Shown: piece after piece, positions 8,717-18,785 of the stretch
Layout: the number at the start of each line of letters is the position of its first letter
How positions within the stretch are numbered: the first letter of the stretch is position 1
Assembly: GCA_028710565.1 (NCBI GenBank)
Contig: JAQTTV010000003.1
Span: forward strand, 95,474 to 152,856
DNA: 57,383 bases
Source of the DNA: Gallionella sp.
GTDB lineage: Bacteria > Pseudomonadota > Gammaproteobacteria > Burkholderiales > Gallionellaceae
Reading direction: 5' to 3'
Translations under genes and position numbers: made by a program
The notes under the pieces: generated by a model
The model's database searches: none
The model's input: only the letters and a program-made list of their open reading frames with translations
What the model was told of the DNA's origin: nothing

Positions 8717-8872
8717 TACAGCAAGGAAATACTGCTCAAATCCTCCGTTTGTGGTGAGCTTGTCGAACCACGAACGGAAGATCTCATTAAATCAATAGAT
8801 TAAGCCAATTCACACTTCGACTATTCGACAAACTCACGGCTCAGGGCGAACAGATTTATCAGTGCCACCCTA
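8717..8872. mobile_element. degenerate MITE-like element
   Basis: The right end, TTATCAGTGCCACCCTAAC, is the inverted form of the TA-GGG-TGGCACTGATAA terminus seen in the copy at 49763. The interior contains the CTTGTCGAACCACGAACGGAAG and AGGGCGAAC blocks shared with 28102-28252 and 49763-49899. The left end near 8717 is poorly matched. It fills most of the gap between the HD-GYP gene and the next minus-strand gene. Confidence 0.5.
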
Positions 8873-8885
8873 ACAAGCGTGAGTC

Positions 8886-9926
8886 TCACTCTGTGATCCA
8901 AACGCTGATGGGGCTACATTCATTGGGCATCAGTTGCCCATACAGGGTCACGGGCAGCTTGCCATTGGCGAGGTTGACTAAGGCAGGATCAGAGGGGAAT
9001 GGGCTATAGAGGTTAGCCAAAATGGTTCTGCCAGCAGGTCGGTCTAAGGTAACTGTCCAGAATTCAGACAAGGTGCACACTTTTTTCGGATCGTTTTTGA
9101 GGGTGAGTATCACGTCATTTTCTTGATCCTCATTCCTTGCCGCAGCAAGCGATGCCAATGTCCCTGACATCCATGGCGTGGTGTTATCAAAATCCGTGAT
9201 CGCACGGGCGGATTCGCTAGGTGGAATAACGGCACGACGATTGCTGCGCGAGGTAAAACGGGTGTAGAGCGGATAACTACGTTGCGTAAATTTTCCTTGT
9301 ACACGTTGCCAACGTGCTTGGTCAATTTGATAGAGGTTAATCGCCCAATAGCCCTGCCCATGGCGCATGTCGATCAATTCGGCTTTGCCATCGTGGTTCA
9401 TATCGACCAGCGCGGTGAGGGTGTGGTGTTCTTCTGAAAAATAACTGTTGAGCGTGAGCAAGGTCGGCCTGCCATTATTTTCAAAAGTGAGCAGGTAAAT
9501 CAGCGTGGGCATCGCCAAACCATTACCACAGGTTTGGCGCACCACCACTAGATCCTGAATCCCATTGTGATCTAAATCTGCTTGATAAAGCTGGGTGGGC
9601 GCACAGCCTTCCAGCTTATCAATTTGAACGCGCCAAGGTTTACCTACACGATCTTTGCCTGTGGCGGTTAAGGGTTGCGCAGGATGGTCGTCATCCAGCT
9701 CATTGTCCCAACTCAACTGCGCGCCTGTCAGCCCAATGGAAACGTTAAATTTTCGGGGTGTTGCTTCATTGTTTTGATCCACTTCGCGCAGCCATTGCAA
9801 CGGAAATGGCTTACCTAATTCGGTCGTGGAAAGCGGCAAATAACGATAAGGCAGGGTATCGAAATCAGGTGCAGCTTGAACAATCGCGCAACAGCAGAGG
9901 AAAAATATACCCGTGATATGTTTCAT
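8886..9926 (-). CDS. secreted protein with FG-GAP/VCBS-like calcium loops
   Basis: The 346-residue product starts with a clear signal peptide (MKHITGIFFLCCCAIVQAAP), with cleavage after AQA or QAA. Two Asp-rich loops, DLDHNGIQDLVVV (around 125) and DMNHDGKAELIDM (around 185), resemble the calcium-binding turns of FG-GAP/VCBS repeats. Cysteines (CAPT, QTCGNG, KKVCTL, NECS) suggest disulfides in the periplasm or outside. I do not recognise a named family. It is transcribed away from the DUF58 gene, and the 178 bp between them would hold both promoters. The function is unknown. Confidence 0.6.
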   Translation of the reverse strand: MKHITGIFFLCCCAIVQAAPDFDTLPYRYLPLSTTELGKPFPLQWLREVDQNNEATPRKFNVSIGLTGAQLSWDNELDDDHPAQPLTATGKDRVGKPWRVQIDKLEGCAPTQLYQADLDHNGIQDLVVVRQTCGNGLAMPTLIYLLTFENNGRPTLLTLNSYFSEEHHTLTALVDMNHDGKAELIDMRHGQGYWAINLYQIDQARWQRVQGKFTQRSYPLYTRFTSRSNRRAVIPPSESARAITDFDNTTPWMSGTLASLAAARNEDQENDVILTLKNDPKKVCTLSEFWTVTLDRPAGRTILANLYSPFPSDPALVNLANGKLPVTLYGQLMPNECSPISVWITE

Positions 9927-10104
9927 TGCAAGCTCTCCAAAGAAATTTAGTCGTACACAATACCTAGATAAGTTGAATTTTAGTGCGATAACCGCCGTTA
10001 AGGGATATAAATATGAATCGTCGCGACTGTTTTGTGTGAAATTCTCTCCCCGTCGTGGACTTTATCCTCTATATTCCCGCTTCATTTCCAAACTGCATTT
10101 TGTC

Positions 10105-11079
10105 ATGCTCAGTCACTACAAACAAAAATTTCGCATCTGGTTGTTTCGACCCAAAATAGACCAAGGTACGGTGACCTTGACGCAACGCCGCATTTTTATT
10201 CTGCCCACCAAACAAGGACTGGTATTGGGTGGGGTATTGATCTTGATGCTGCTGGGCGACATCAATTACGTGTTGAGCTTGGGCTACGTCCTCACCTTTT
10301 TACTGGCAATGATGGCGGTGATGTCAATGTTGCACGCTTTTCGCAATTTAGCGCATTTACAAATACGGGCAGGACGCGTGGATGCGGTATTTTGTGGTGA
10401 GCCTGCACAGTTTATGCTGCATTTTGACAATCCCAGCACATTGGTGCGCCATCAACTTTGGTTGCGCGACCTACAGGGCAATAAAGTGAGTTTTGACTTG
10501 CCCGCGCAGCAAGTCAGTCAAGTGGCGTTCTCCCTACCCACGCACCAACGCGGCTGGGTGCAAACGGGGCGACTGTCGCTTTACACCACATTTCCCCTGG
10601 GCTTGTTTCACGCTTGGTCGTATTTGCATTTTGATACGCAGGGTTTGGTCTATCCAAAACCCTTACCTTTTGCACCCTTGCCTGTGAGTTTGGCTTTTAA
10701 TGAAGCGGGTAAAAATCATGTCGCGGGAGAAGATGAATTTGCGGGGTTGCGCGCTTATACGCCTGGCGATGCACTGCCCCGTATTGCGTGGAAAGCCTTC
10801 GCCCGTGAACAAGGCTTGCAAGTGAAACAATTTTCCACGCCTGTGGGGGCGGCATTGTTATTTGATTATTTGCAGACACCTGAGCGCGACGTGGAAGCCA
10901 AGTTGTCGCATTTGACCCGTTGGGTGTTAGATGCCGAAGCGCAAGGCTTGCGTTATGGGCTTCGGCTATTGGGCAGCGAACTGCCCGCCGATCACGGTGT
11001 GGCGCATCGTGACCTGTGTTTGCAGCAGTTGGCATTGTTCAACCCGCCATCAACCATGACGCAGAAAGCGCAGCCATGA
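10105..11079 (+). CDS. DUF58 domain membrane-associated protein
   Basis: The 324-residue product has two membrane helices near the N-terminus (GLVLGGVLILMLLGDINYVLS and a following hydrophobic stretch) and the DUF58 signature FAGLRAYTPGDALPRIAWKA. DUF58 proteins are vWA-like partners of MoxR ATPases and TgpA-type transglutaminases. An open frame extends up to 9913, but it overlaps the divergent gene and lacks family sequence; MLSHYKQKF at 10105 is the better start, though without a good Shine-Dalgarno. The stop overlaps the start of the transglutaminase gene by ATGA. No MoxR gene is adjacent, so that partner would be encoded elsewhere. Confidence 0.88.
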   Translation: MLSHYKQKFRIWLFRPKIDQGTVTLTQRRIFILPTKQGLVLGGVLILMLLGDINYVLSLGYVLTFLLAMMAVMSMLHAFRNLAHLQIRAGRVDAVFCGEPAQFMLHFDNPSTLVRHQLWLRDLQGNKVSFDLPAQQVSQVAFSLPTHQRGWVQTGRLSLYTTFPLGLFHAWSYLHFDTQGLVYPKPLPFAPLPVSLAFNEAGKNHVAGEDEFAGLRAYTPGDALPRIAWKAFAREQGLQVKQFSTPVGAALLFDYLQTPERDVEAKLSHLTRWVLDAEAQGLRYGLRLLGSELPADHGVAHRDLCLQQLALFNPPSTMTQKAQP

Positions 11080-13037
11080 ACCCATCATTGATCTATTTCC
11101 TGTTATTGAGCATTGCGATGGTGATTGCACCGCACGCGCTGCATTTACCTGTGTGGGTCAGCGTGTTATGTGGCGTGGTATTGCTGTGGCGAACGTTATT
11201 AACCTATTTCTACAAACCCCTTCCTTCGCATAAATTATTGATCGTACTGACGGTTGCCAGTATTGGGGGCATCACAATCGAGTTTCAAACGGTATTTGGG
11301 CGAGAAGTGGGTGTCACGCTGTTAGTGTTGCTAGCAACGTTGAAGTTGATGGAAATTCGTGCGGCGCGGGATGTGATGGCGTTGATTTTTCTCGCCTGCT
11401 TTATTGTCATTACCAACTTTTTCTATTCACAAAGCATGGTCACCGCCGTGTATATGTTAGCGACGCTGTTCGTGGTGATGACGACTTGGTTGCATTTGGA
11501 AACCCCAAATGCGCAACTCAAAGCGCGTTTTCGTTTGGCAGGCGTGTTGCTACTGCAAGCCATTCCTTTGACCTTGATCCTGTTTGTGCTCTTTCCCCGT
11601 GTGCAAGGGCCGTTGTGGGGATTGCCCCAAGATGCACACGCCAGCAGTGGCTTGGGCGACACCATGTCGCCAGGGAGTTTGAGCAAACTTTCATTGTCGG
11701 ATGCGGTGGCTTTTCGGGTGAACTACGAAAGTGCCGTGCCGCGCCGTAATCAGATGTATTGGCGCGGCCCTGTGTTATGGGATTTTGATGGACGGACTTG
11801 GACGCTGGGGCACAATGCGTTTGTGATGCCGCCCACATTTACTGAGCTCAGTCAGCCCATGGATTACCGCGTCACCTTAGAGCCGCATAACAAATCTTGG
11901 CTGTTCGCGCTGGATGTGCCGCATCAGTTATCGACAGAAGCCACGCTGACGGACGACTTCCAGATATTGAGCAAAGCACCCGTCACGTCTCGGCTACGTT
12001 ATCGTGCGCGCTCTCACTTGGTTTACCACGCCAATGTGCAGGAACTCGATACGCAGCTGCGACGTGCGTTGGCTTTGCCCGCAGGGTTTAACCCACGGAC
12101 TCGCGAGTTGGCAACAACTTGGCGAGCCCAGCAATCGGATGATGCCTTATTGGTTAATGAAGCGTTGCGCTATTTCAATCAGCAAGGCTTTACCTATACT
12201 TTGGAGCCACCGCCATTAGGAAAGCACAGCGTCGATGATTTTCTGTTTAGCACCAAACAGGGATTTTGTGAATATTACGCGTCATCCTTTGTGTTTCTCA
12301 TGCGTGCTGCGCATATTCCCGCGCGCGTGGTGACGGGTTATTTGGGGGGTGAATTTAACGGGGTGGGCAAGTATTACATCGTGCGTCAATCCGATGCCCA
12401 TGCGTGGGCGGAAGTGTGGTTGTCTGGGCGTGGCTGGGTGCGCGTGGATCCGACGGCGGCGATTGCCCCTGGGCGCATTGAAAATAATTTAGCGATGGCG
12501 GTGCAAGACAATTCCGCCATGTCATTTATGGCGCGTAATCCACCGCAATGGCTACGCAATCTCAGCCTCAATTGGGATGCGGCTGCTAATCAATGGAATC
12601 AGTGGGTGCTAGGGTACGACAGTGAGCGGCAGTTCGACTTCCTGACCCGTTTAGGAATGGAGGTTACTTGGCAAAAAATGGTGAGTTGGATGGGCATGGG
12701 ACTTGCACTATTCATCGCGCTCTTTTCAGCGTGGATGTTGCGCCATTTATTCCATCGAACTACCGACAAAATACAAGATCAGTGGTTAAATTTATGCAAT
12801 AGACTTGCTAAAGTGGGACTAGCACGCGAACCCTCTGAAGCCGCATTAGCGTATGCACAGCGCGTGGCTCAACTTAGACCAGATCTGGCACGCCCATTTC
12901 TTGAGATTACTCAAGGGTATAATGCCCTCCGATATGGCGTTGCAGGTCAAGCAGAAATTAAACAACAGCAATGGTTAGTCCAAGCAAAGCAATTTGCCCG
13001 CTTAATCAACAAGACGGTAAGCAAATTAGACTCATAA
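11076..13037 (+). CDS. TgpA-type membrane transglutaminase-like protease
   Basis: The 653-residue protein has an N-terminal block of five to six membrane helices (to about residue 190), a periplasmic transglutaminase-like core, one more helix near residue 535 (GMGLALFIALFSAWML) and a cytosolic C-terminal tail of the DUF4129 type. The catalytic triad is visible as C398 (QGFCEYYASSF), H442 (DAHAWAEVW) and D458 (WVRVDPTAAI). The family is related to Pseudomonas TgpA. The true start is the ATG at 11076, which overlaps the DUF58 stop (ATGA), so the two genes are translationally coupled. A role in envelope protein processing is inferred from the family. Confidence 0.93.
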   Translation: MNPSLIYFLLLSIAMVIAPHALHLPVWVSVLCGVVLLWRTLLTYFYKPLPSHKLLIVLTVASIGGITIEFQTVFGREVGVTLLVLLATLKLMEIRAARDVMALIFLACFIVITNFFYSQSMVTAVYMLATLFVVMTTWLHLETPNAQLKARFRLAGVLLLQAIPLTLILFVLFPRVQGPLWGLPQDAHASSGLGDTMSPGSLSKLSLSDAVAFRVNYESAVPRRNQMYWRGPVLWDFDGRTWTLGHNAFVMPPTFTELSQPMDYRVTLEPHNKSWLFALDVPHQLSTEATLTDDFQILSKAPVTSRLRYRARSHLVYHANVQELDTQLRRALALPAGFNPRTRELATTWRAQQSDDALLVNEALRYFNQQGFTYTLEPPPLGKHSVDDFLFSTKQGFCEYYASSFVFLMRAAHIPARVVTGYLGGEFNGVGKYYIVRQSDAHAWAEVWLSGRGWVRVDPTAAIAPGRIENNLAMAVQDNSAMSFMARNPPQWLRNLSLNWDAAANQWNQWVLGYDSERQFDFLTRLGMEVTWQKMVSWMGMGLALFIALFSAWMLRHLFHRTTDKIQDQWLNLCNRLAKVGLAREPSEAALAYAQRVAQLRPDLARPFLEITQGYNALRYGVAGQAEIKQQQWLVQAKQFARLINKTVSKLDS

Positions 13038-13135
13038 ATGGATGGCAGCGAAAATTTATCAGTTACAAAACCAATCCAAATTCAGCACAATTTTAGACTG
13101 AAGCGATAAAAAAACAGGTCAGGTTAGGGGGAGAA

Positions 13136-15955
13136 ATGAAAGCGTTAGCTTGGGTCAGAAAACTGCATCCGCGCCATAGCTTGGTTGCGAAAATGAGTTA
13201 TGCCTTTGCGTTGGTATCCTTGGTGCTGTCTGTGATATTGAGCTATTACGCGGCGGAGATTAGTCGTGAGCAAATTGAACGTGAACAAGGTGCAAGCTTC
13301 GTGCGCCGCGCTCAGCATATCGTTGATGTGCTCAATCGCAGCATGTTCGAACGTTATCGTGAAATGCAGATTGTGGCATCGCTGGACGACATTCGGAACC
13401 CCTCGGTTTCAATCAGTAAGAAGCGTGCTGTATTGGAAAAATTGCAGCTCAATTTTGATGCTTACGCATGGATTGGTATTTGCAATCCAGAAGGCTTGGG
13501 TATCGTTGGCACATCGGGCTACTTGGAAAAAGTGGATTTATCCAAACGACCATGGTGTCGAGATGGTCGAGAAAACCCCTTTGTAGGCGATGTGCATGAT
13601 GCACTGAAATTAGCCAAATTATTGCCCAACCCCAGTGGTGAAAAGATTTATTTGGTTGATGTGGCCGCTCCCGTGAAAGATGAACAGGGTGTATTGCAAG
13701 GAGTGTTGTGCGGACATATTTATTGGGGGTGGGCGAAAAATCTGTTAAAAGACAAGAACGAAGAGTACGGCATAGAGATACTTTTATTAAGTCGTGATGG
13801 CTTGGTCTTGGCTGGGCCTGAGCAGAATAGTCACCCTTTATCTGGATTGGCTCCCCATACATGGCAACGTATTCATACCGCTGGTACCCAGGATGATTAC
13901 ATGTTGGATACTTGGCAGAACGGCAAACGCTATTTGATCGGGCATGCACATGATACGGGTTATCGAGATTATCCAGGTTTAGGTTGGATTGCAGTCGTGC
14001 GACAAGATGCAGCGCAAGCTTTTGCGCCTGCGAAAGCATTACAGCAGCGCATCTTGTGGGTGGGATTAGGATTGGGCGTGTTATTTATGTTGATCGGTGC
14101 AGCGATGGCGCGGCGTATTGCTCGTCCAATTTCGCTTATTTCTGAAGCCGCTGATAAGGTGGCGGCAGGAAACTTGACCTACGATGCCCCCCAGCAATCG
14201 GGGGATGGCGAGGTGGCGCACCTCTCTAGAGCCATACACACCATGGTCAGTCACCTCACACAAGAAATCCAAGAACGGAAAAATGCTGAAGTACAACTAC
14301 AACTCTCTGCCGCCGTGTTTGCCAACAATACCGAAGGCATCGTGATTACGGATACGGATAATCGTATCGTGCGCGTCAACGGTGCATTCAGTCGCATATC
14401 GGGTTATACCGAAGCAGAAGTGTTAGGTCAGGATCCCCGTATATTTTCATCAGGGAAAATGAGTCCGAAGTTTTATCAGACGATGTGGCGTGACTTTTTG
14501 CGTAATGATGGTTGGCGCGGAGAAATTATCAACAAGCGCAAAAATAATGAAACTTATCCAGAATGGTTGATCTTGAGCTTAGTACGAGACGAAGCGGGCA
14601 AGGTCATTAACCATATCGCGATTTATTCTGACATTAGCGAACGTAAGCGCGAAGAAGAGCGCATCCAGTATTTGGCAACCCACGATATGTTGACCCAATT
14701 ACCCAATCGTTATTTATTGATGGATAGACTCACGCAGGCTTTAGGATTTGCCGAACACCATCACATTAAAGTCGGGGTGATGTTTATCGACCTCGATCAT
14801 TTTAAGAACATTAATGATTCTCTGGGGCACGAGGTGGGTGACACCTTGCTACAACATGTGGCAGACCGCATTCGTCAGTGTTTACGCACACACGACACAT
14901 TAGCTCGTTTAGGGGGTGATGAGTTTGTGATTATCTTACCTGAAATGCACTCAGAAAGCGAAGCGGCTTATTTAGCAGAAAAAATTCTGGAAGGTTTTGA
15001 CAAGAAGTTCAATATAGACACTTTCCAACTGACGATTACACCGAGTATTGGCATCAGCATTTATCCCGATGATGGCGTGGATTCAACCACCTTGCTGCGC
15101 AATGCCGATATGGCGATGTATCGCGCCAAAGATGGCGGTCGAAACATGTTGCAGTTCTACCTGCCCGAAATGACCTTGCACGTCAATGAGCGTTTACAAC
15201 TTGAAATGCAGTTGCGACTCGCGATTGAAAGGCATGAACTGTGCTTGCTGTATCAACCGCAATTCGACACCCTTACGCATAAAATAACAGGCATGGAAGC
15301 CTTGCTACGTTGGCAGCACCCTACGTTAGGCATGGTATCGCCTACACGCTTTATTCCCATTGCAGAAGAATCTGGGTTGATTATTGAAATTGGCGATTGG
15401 GTATTGCACGAAGCTTGTATGCAAGGGCGTATCTGGCAGGCTCAGGGGTATGAACTTGTGCCGATTGCGGTGAATGTGTCGGGCGTACAATTTAAGCGTG
15501 GGCAAATGATAGACCGCTTAAAAACTGTTTTGCATGAAACACGCTTCCCGCCGCATTTATTGGAAGTTGAGATTACCGAAAGCGTCTTAATGGAGCTTGG
15601 AGATGCGAGTTTGCAACTAATGGAAGCCATCAAGTCCTTGGGCGTGAGTTTGGCGTTAGATGATTTTGGTACAGGTTTTTCTTCCTTAAGTCGCTTAAAG
15701 CTGTTCCCATTGGATTTACTCAAAGTGGATCAATCCTTTGTGCGGGATATTCATACCGATCCAGATGATGCCGCGATTGTACGGGCGGTGATTGGCATGG
15801 CGCACGAAATGAACATTGAGGTCATTGCAGAAGGCGTGGAGAATCAAGCGCAACTGGACTTTTTGCAAGCCTTACAGTGCGAAAAATGTCAGGGCTATTT
15901 GTTTAGCGAACCGATTCTGCCAGAGAAAATTGAGGCGTTTTTACAACGAAAATAA
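13136..15955 (+). CDS. Cache-HAMP-PAS-GGDEF-EAL cyclic-di-GMP enzyme
   Basis: The 939-residue membrane sensor has, in order: a helix at 20-42, an extracytoplasmic Cache-like domain to about 300, a second helix near 305-325, HAMP (RRIARPISLISEAADKVAAG), PAS (about 390-510, NRIVRVNGAFSRISGYTEAEV), GGDEF and EAL. The GGDEF motif is intact at 593-597 and EAL at 721-723, with DDFGTGFSSLSRL and AEGVEN also present. Both diguanylate cyclase and phosphodiesterase activities are therefore possible. The ATG at 13136 has a strong GGGGGAGAA Shine-Dalgarno. It is monocistronic; the 98 bp upstream hold no other gene. Confidence 0.95.
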   Translation: MKALAWVRKLHPRHSLVAKMSYAFALVSLVLSVILSYYAAEISREQIEREQGASFVRRAQHIVDVLNRSMFERYREMQIVASLDDIRNPSVSISKKRAVLEKLQLNFDAYAWIGICNPEGLGIVGTSGYLEKVDLSKRPWCRDGRENPFVGDVHDALKLAKLLPNPSGEKIYLVDVAAPVKDEQGVLQGVLCGHIYWGWAKNLLKDKNEEYGIEILLLSRDGLVLAGPEQNSHPLSGLAPHTWQRIHTAGTQDDYMLDTWQNGKRYLIGHAHDTGYRDYPGLGWIAVVRQDAAQAFAPAKALQQRILWVGLGLGVLFMLIGAAMARRIARPISLISEAADKVAAGNLTYDAPQQSGDGEVAHLSRAIHTMVSHLTQEIQERKNAEVQLQLSAAVFANNTEGIVITDTDNRIVRVNGAFSRISGYTEAEVLGQDPRIFSSGKMSPKFYQTMWRDFLRNDGWRGEIINKRKNNETYPEWLILSLVRDEAGKVINHIAIYSDISERKREEERIQYLATHDMLTQLPNRYLLMDRLTQALGFAEHHHIKVGVMFIDLDHFKNINDSLGHEVGDTLLQHVADRIRQCLRTHDTLARLGGDEFVIILPEMHSESEAAYLAEKILEGFDKKFNIDTFQLTITPSIGISIYPDDGVDSTTLLRNADMAMYRAKDGGRNMLQFYLPEMTLHVNERLQLEMQLRLAIERHELCLLYQPQFDTLTHKITGMEALLRWQHPTLGMVSPTRFIPIAEESGLIIEIGDWVLHEACMQGRIWQAQGYELVPIAVNVSGVQFKRGQMIDRLKTVLHETRFPPHLLEVEITESVLMELGDASLQLMEAIKSLGVSLALDDFGTGFSSLSRLKLFPLDLLKVDQSFVRDIHTDPDDAAIVRAVIGMAHEMNIEVIAEGVENQAQLDFLQALQCEKCQGYLFSEPILPEKIEAFLQRK

Positions 15956-16043
15956 ACCGTTTTCTGTCCTTAACGATTCCCCTCCCTTGCTAGCAAGCCG
16001 CGAGGGGTTGCTATTTGTACCTATCACGTAGTCCATCTTGTCT
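15956..16043. other. gap after the GGDEF-EAL gene (first part of a 388 bp non-coding stretch)
   Basis: No gene is seen between 15956 and gltX at 16344. The first part has a weak C-rich/G-rich pairing (CCCCTC with GAGGGG around 15978-16006) that could end the upstream transcript. Most of the remainder is the inverted-repeat element at 16044-16266. The last 77 bp before gltX show no recognisable promoter. Confidence 0.5.
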
Positions 16044-16266
16044 AGCAATTCTCAATTCAAAAACATTATCATCGTCATACCGACGAAAGTCGGTATCCAG
16101 CCAAAAATCAATCCGCGTAGCGAACAAAACCGATGTAGTCTCGCTACGCGAGGCATATTTAAACGTCTGGATACCGACTTTCGTCGGTATGACGGGCGTG
16201 AGATTTGGGGCAAGTCCCAATCTACGGCGGCGCATTGGGTAAATAAATTTTGAATTGAGAATTGCT
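16044..16266. mobile_element. 223 bp element with perfect 19 bp terminal inverted repeats
   Basis: AGCAATTCTCAATTCAAAA at 16044-16062 is exactly inverted at 16248-16266. Inside, a second inverted pair is built on GTCATACCGACGAAAGTCGGTATCCAG (about 16073-16099) and its complement (about 16170-16195), itself palindromic. ATCTTGTC occurs on both outer sides (16035-16042 and 16269-16276), one or two bases from the ends, which would fit an 8 bp target duplication. There is no coding capacity. It is best read as a non-autonomous transposable element or a composite of nested repeats, just upstream of gltX. Confidence 0.65.
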
Positions 16267-16343
16267 TGATCTTGTCGCAAAGCGTGCGTATCCGCCCCAA
16301 AGCCCGTAAAATGCGCCCCTGATTTTTACTCGCTTTTGACATC

Positions 16344-17738
16344 ATGACTGTACGCACCCGTTTTGCCCCCAGCCCGACTGGTTATCTTCACATTGGCGGC
16401 GCGCGCACCGCGCTGTTTTCTTGGGCGTTTGCGCGCCACCACGGCGGCACATTTATTTTGCGCATCGAAGATACCGATGTGGAACGCTCCACCCCCGCAG
16501 CGGTGCAGGCGATTTTGGACGGCATGAACTGGTTGGGACTGGGCTATGACGAAGGCCCGTTCTACCAAATGCAGCGCATGGATCGCTACCGTGTGGTGTT
16601 GCAACAATTACTGGATGCAGGGCAAGCCTATTACTGCTACACCTCCCCCGCTGAATTAGACGCACTGCGGGAAGCCCAACGTGCGCGTGGCGAAAAGCCG
16701 CGTTATGACGGACAGTGGCGACCCGAAGCGGGCAAAGTGCTGCCCACGCCGCCCGCCGACGTGAAACCCGTAATTCGCTTTAAAAATCCACAAGATGGCG
16801 TGGTGGCATGGGACGATCAAGTCAAAGGCACGATTACCTTTGAAAACAGTGAATTAGATGATTTGATTATCGCCCGCACCGACGGCACACCGACTTACAA
16901 CTTCTGCGTGGTGGTGGATGATTGGGACATGGGCATCACCCACGTCATTCGCGGCGACGACCACGTCAACAACACCCCGCGCCAAATCAACATCCTCAAA
17001 GCCTTGGGTGCGACTGTGCCGCAATACGCGCATTTGTCGATGATTTTGGGCGACGACGGGCAAAAACTCTCCAAACGCCACGGCGCGGTGAGCGTGATGC
17101 AATACGACGACGAGGGCTATTTGCCCGCTGCGGTGCTGAATTATCTGGCGCGCTTGGGCTGGTCACACGGCGATGACGAAGTGTTCGACATGGCGCAATT
17201 TACGCAATGGTTCGACCTCGACCACATCACCCCCTCGGCGGCGCAGTTCAACACCGAAAAACTCAACTGGCTCAACGCGCATTATTTGAAGCAAACCGAC
17301 GATGCCGAATTGGCTGCACTGGTGCGCACCCGATTGGAAAAACGCGGTGTGACCGTCAGCGACACCCCCGCGCTGAGCAGCATCGTGGCGTTGTACAAAG
17401 GTCGCGTCAGCAACCTCAACCAACTCGCCGACGAAGCCGAAGTTTTCTACCTCGACCTCCACCCCGCGCAAGAATTGCTCGACACACACCTCACCCCTGA
17501 CGTATTGCCCGCGTTAAAAGAACTGGCAGCAGGCTTCGCCGAAGTCGAATGGCAAGCCCCCGCCATCGCCTCCTTGATTAAGCAAGTGCTGGCAAACCAC
17601 ACCCTAAAAATGCCCAAACTCGCCATGCCCGTCCGCGTGATGTTGGTCGGACAAACCCATACTCCCTCGGTGGATGCGGTGATTAGCTTGTTTGCGCGGG
17701 AAGTGGTATTGGCAAGGATGGGGAAATATGTCGGGTAA
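16344..17738 (+). CDS. gltX: glutamyl-tRNA synthetase
   Basis: This class I aminoacyl-tRNA synthetase charges tRNA-Glu in the cytosol. The HIGH-type motif is [11 protein letters not shown] (residues 9-19) and the KMSKS-type motif is KLSKR at 241-245 in [12 protein letters not shown]. The 464-residue length and the C-terminal anticodon-binding helical region are normal. The ATG at 16344 has no obvious Shine-Dalgarno, but the next in-frame methionines would remove the HIGH motif. It is followed by the first of two similar 130 bp repeats that precede accessory genes. Confidence 0.97.
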   Translation: MTVRTRFAPSPTGYLHIGGARTALFSWAFARHHGGTFILRIEDTDVERSTPAAVQAILDGMNWLGLGYDEGPFYQMQRMDRYRVVLQQLLDAGQAYYCYTSPAELDALREAQRARGEKPRYDGQWRPEAGKVLPTPPADVKPVIRFKNPQDGVVAWDDQVKGTITFENSELDDLIIARTDGTPTYNFCVVVDDWDMGITHVIRGDDHVNNTPRQINILKALGATVPQYAHLSMILGDDGQKLSKRHGAVSVMQYDDEGYLPAAVLNYLARLGWSHGDDEVFDMAQFTQWFDLDHITPSAAQFNTEKLNWLNAHYLKQTDDAELAALVRTRLEKRGVTVSDTPALSSIVALYKGRVSNLNQLADEAEVFYLDLHPAQELLDTHLTPDVLPALKELAAGFAEVEWQAPAIASLIKQVLANHTLKMPKLAMPVRVMLVGQTHTPSVDAVISLFAREVVLARMGKYVG

Positions 17739-17741
17739 GTG

Positions 17742-17870
17742 GTAGCCCGTCATGTAGCGAAGCGGAATGCGGGGGATACCTTGTAAAATCAAGGTTCTGC
17801 CCGCCTAGATTATGCGACAATCAATCCCAGATTATCAGACACATTTGTGTGTCTATTTTACGTTAGCATT
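17742..17870 (+). repeat. 130 bp repeat preceding an accessory gene, copy 1
   Basis: The copy starts with GTAGCCCGTCATGTAGCGAA and ends with TTTTACGTTAGCATT. It aligns along its length with 18786-18914, sharing CCCGTCAT, GCGGAATGCGGGGGA, AATGCGACAATC or the close ATGCGACAATC, and AGACACATTT before GTGTCT. The AGACAC/GTGTCT hairpin (17837-17854) may terminate gltX transcripts. The end resembles the GTGTCTATTTAACGTTAG junctions seen near 32355, 45546 and 46037. Confidence 0.7.
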
Positions 17871-17891
17871 TTCAATTAATAAATTACGGAT

Positions 17892-18611
17892 ATGATTAAA
17901 AAAATATGGCAATGGGGTTTTTCTCTGGGTGAAAGTGAGCGAGAAGTTAAAGATGCCGCCGATAAGCTACAAATGAGTATGAGGGTAACGGCAAAGTGTC
18001 GCTATAACGCAGCTAATAGGCTTCAATCTCAAGGTAAATTTTCATTCTTCACAACAACTATTTTGTCATTAGGCTTGATATTCATTCCCTTAATGCAGAA
18101 TGCCAATATTCCCTTAGCTTTCAAACCTAATGTGTTAAACATGATGGTTGTTTTTCTGGCAGTAGCAGTTTTAGTTTATTCAGTTGTTATTGGCACTGCA
18201 CGATACGAGTTAAGAGCCGAAAACCTAAGAGAATGTGGCGATAAGCTAAAAGACTTAATACGCTCGATAGAAACTGATCGAGAACAAGTTAAAGAACAAA
18301 TTTTCTCTAAGGAAAATCATGAAAGTTACCAAACAAAATATTCTGACATTGTAACTGACACGGAGAACCACATAAAAAGTGACTATCGTTTTGCGATGTT
18401 GGAGATGCGTAGAGATTATTTTATTTCAGGGATTCCTAGATTCATTGAATATTTATTGGCTTATATTGAAAGACTATGGGTATATATCATTCCATTTTCC
18501 ATGATTGTTTTTGAAGTGATATTTATTACTGACATGATTGGGGTGACACAGGTACTCACCCCTTATCTTGATGGGGTATGTGTCAAAAATATTGGTATGC
18601 CATCACATTAA
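17892..18611 (+). CDS. SLATT-type two-helix membrane protein, candidate conflict-system effector
   Basis: The 239-residue product resembles the SLATT family (SMODS and SLOG-associating two-transmembrane effector), closest to the SLATT_5 type as I recall it. It has a basic N-terminal region (TAKCRYNAANRLQSQGKFSFF), two hydrophobic segments near 52-70 and 80-103 with a short turn, then a charged helical region (RYELRAENLRECGDKLKDLI), plus a further hydrophobic stretch near 196-215. SLATT proteins are proposed membrane-damaging effectors in anti-phage systems and normally sit beside a nucleotide-signal or reverse-transcriptase gene; none is seen here. It is AT-richer than its neighbours and lies between two copies of the same repeat, which suggests acquisition as a unit. 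The ATG at 17892 has only a weak upstream purine stretch. Confidence 0.7.
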   Translation: MIKKIWQWGFSLGESEREVKDAADKLQMSMRVTAKCRYNAANRLQSQGKFSFFTTTILSLGLIFIPLMQNANIPLAFKPNVLNMMVVFLAVAVLVYSVVIGTARYELRAENLRECGDKLKDLIRSIETDREQVKEQIFSKENHESYQTKYSDIVTDTENHIKSDYRFAMLEMRRDYFISGIPRFIEYLLAYIERLWVYIIPFSMIVFEVIFITDMIGVTQVLTPYLDGVCVKNIGMPSH

Positions 18612-18785
18612 ATGGCTAACATTACGCGGAGCGGACTGCCGAAAATCGCCGTATGGATAAGCAATTGAAATTTAATAACTTACCATTCGGTACAATGCGC
18701 TACGCTTATTGCCACCTACAACCCGTTTATTACGAAAATATAGCATCGCCCGCGTAGGTGCGACAAATTCGCACGGTTTCAGAGA

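Noticed and set aside
9913..10104. Upstream extension of the DUF58 gene
   Set aside because: The first 64 codons overlap the start of the divergent gene and its promoter region and do not resemble DUF58 N-termini; the ATG at 10105 is preferred.
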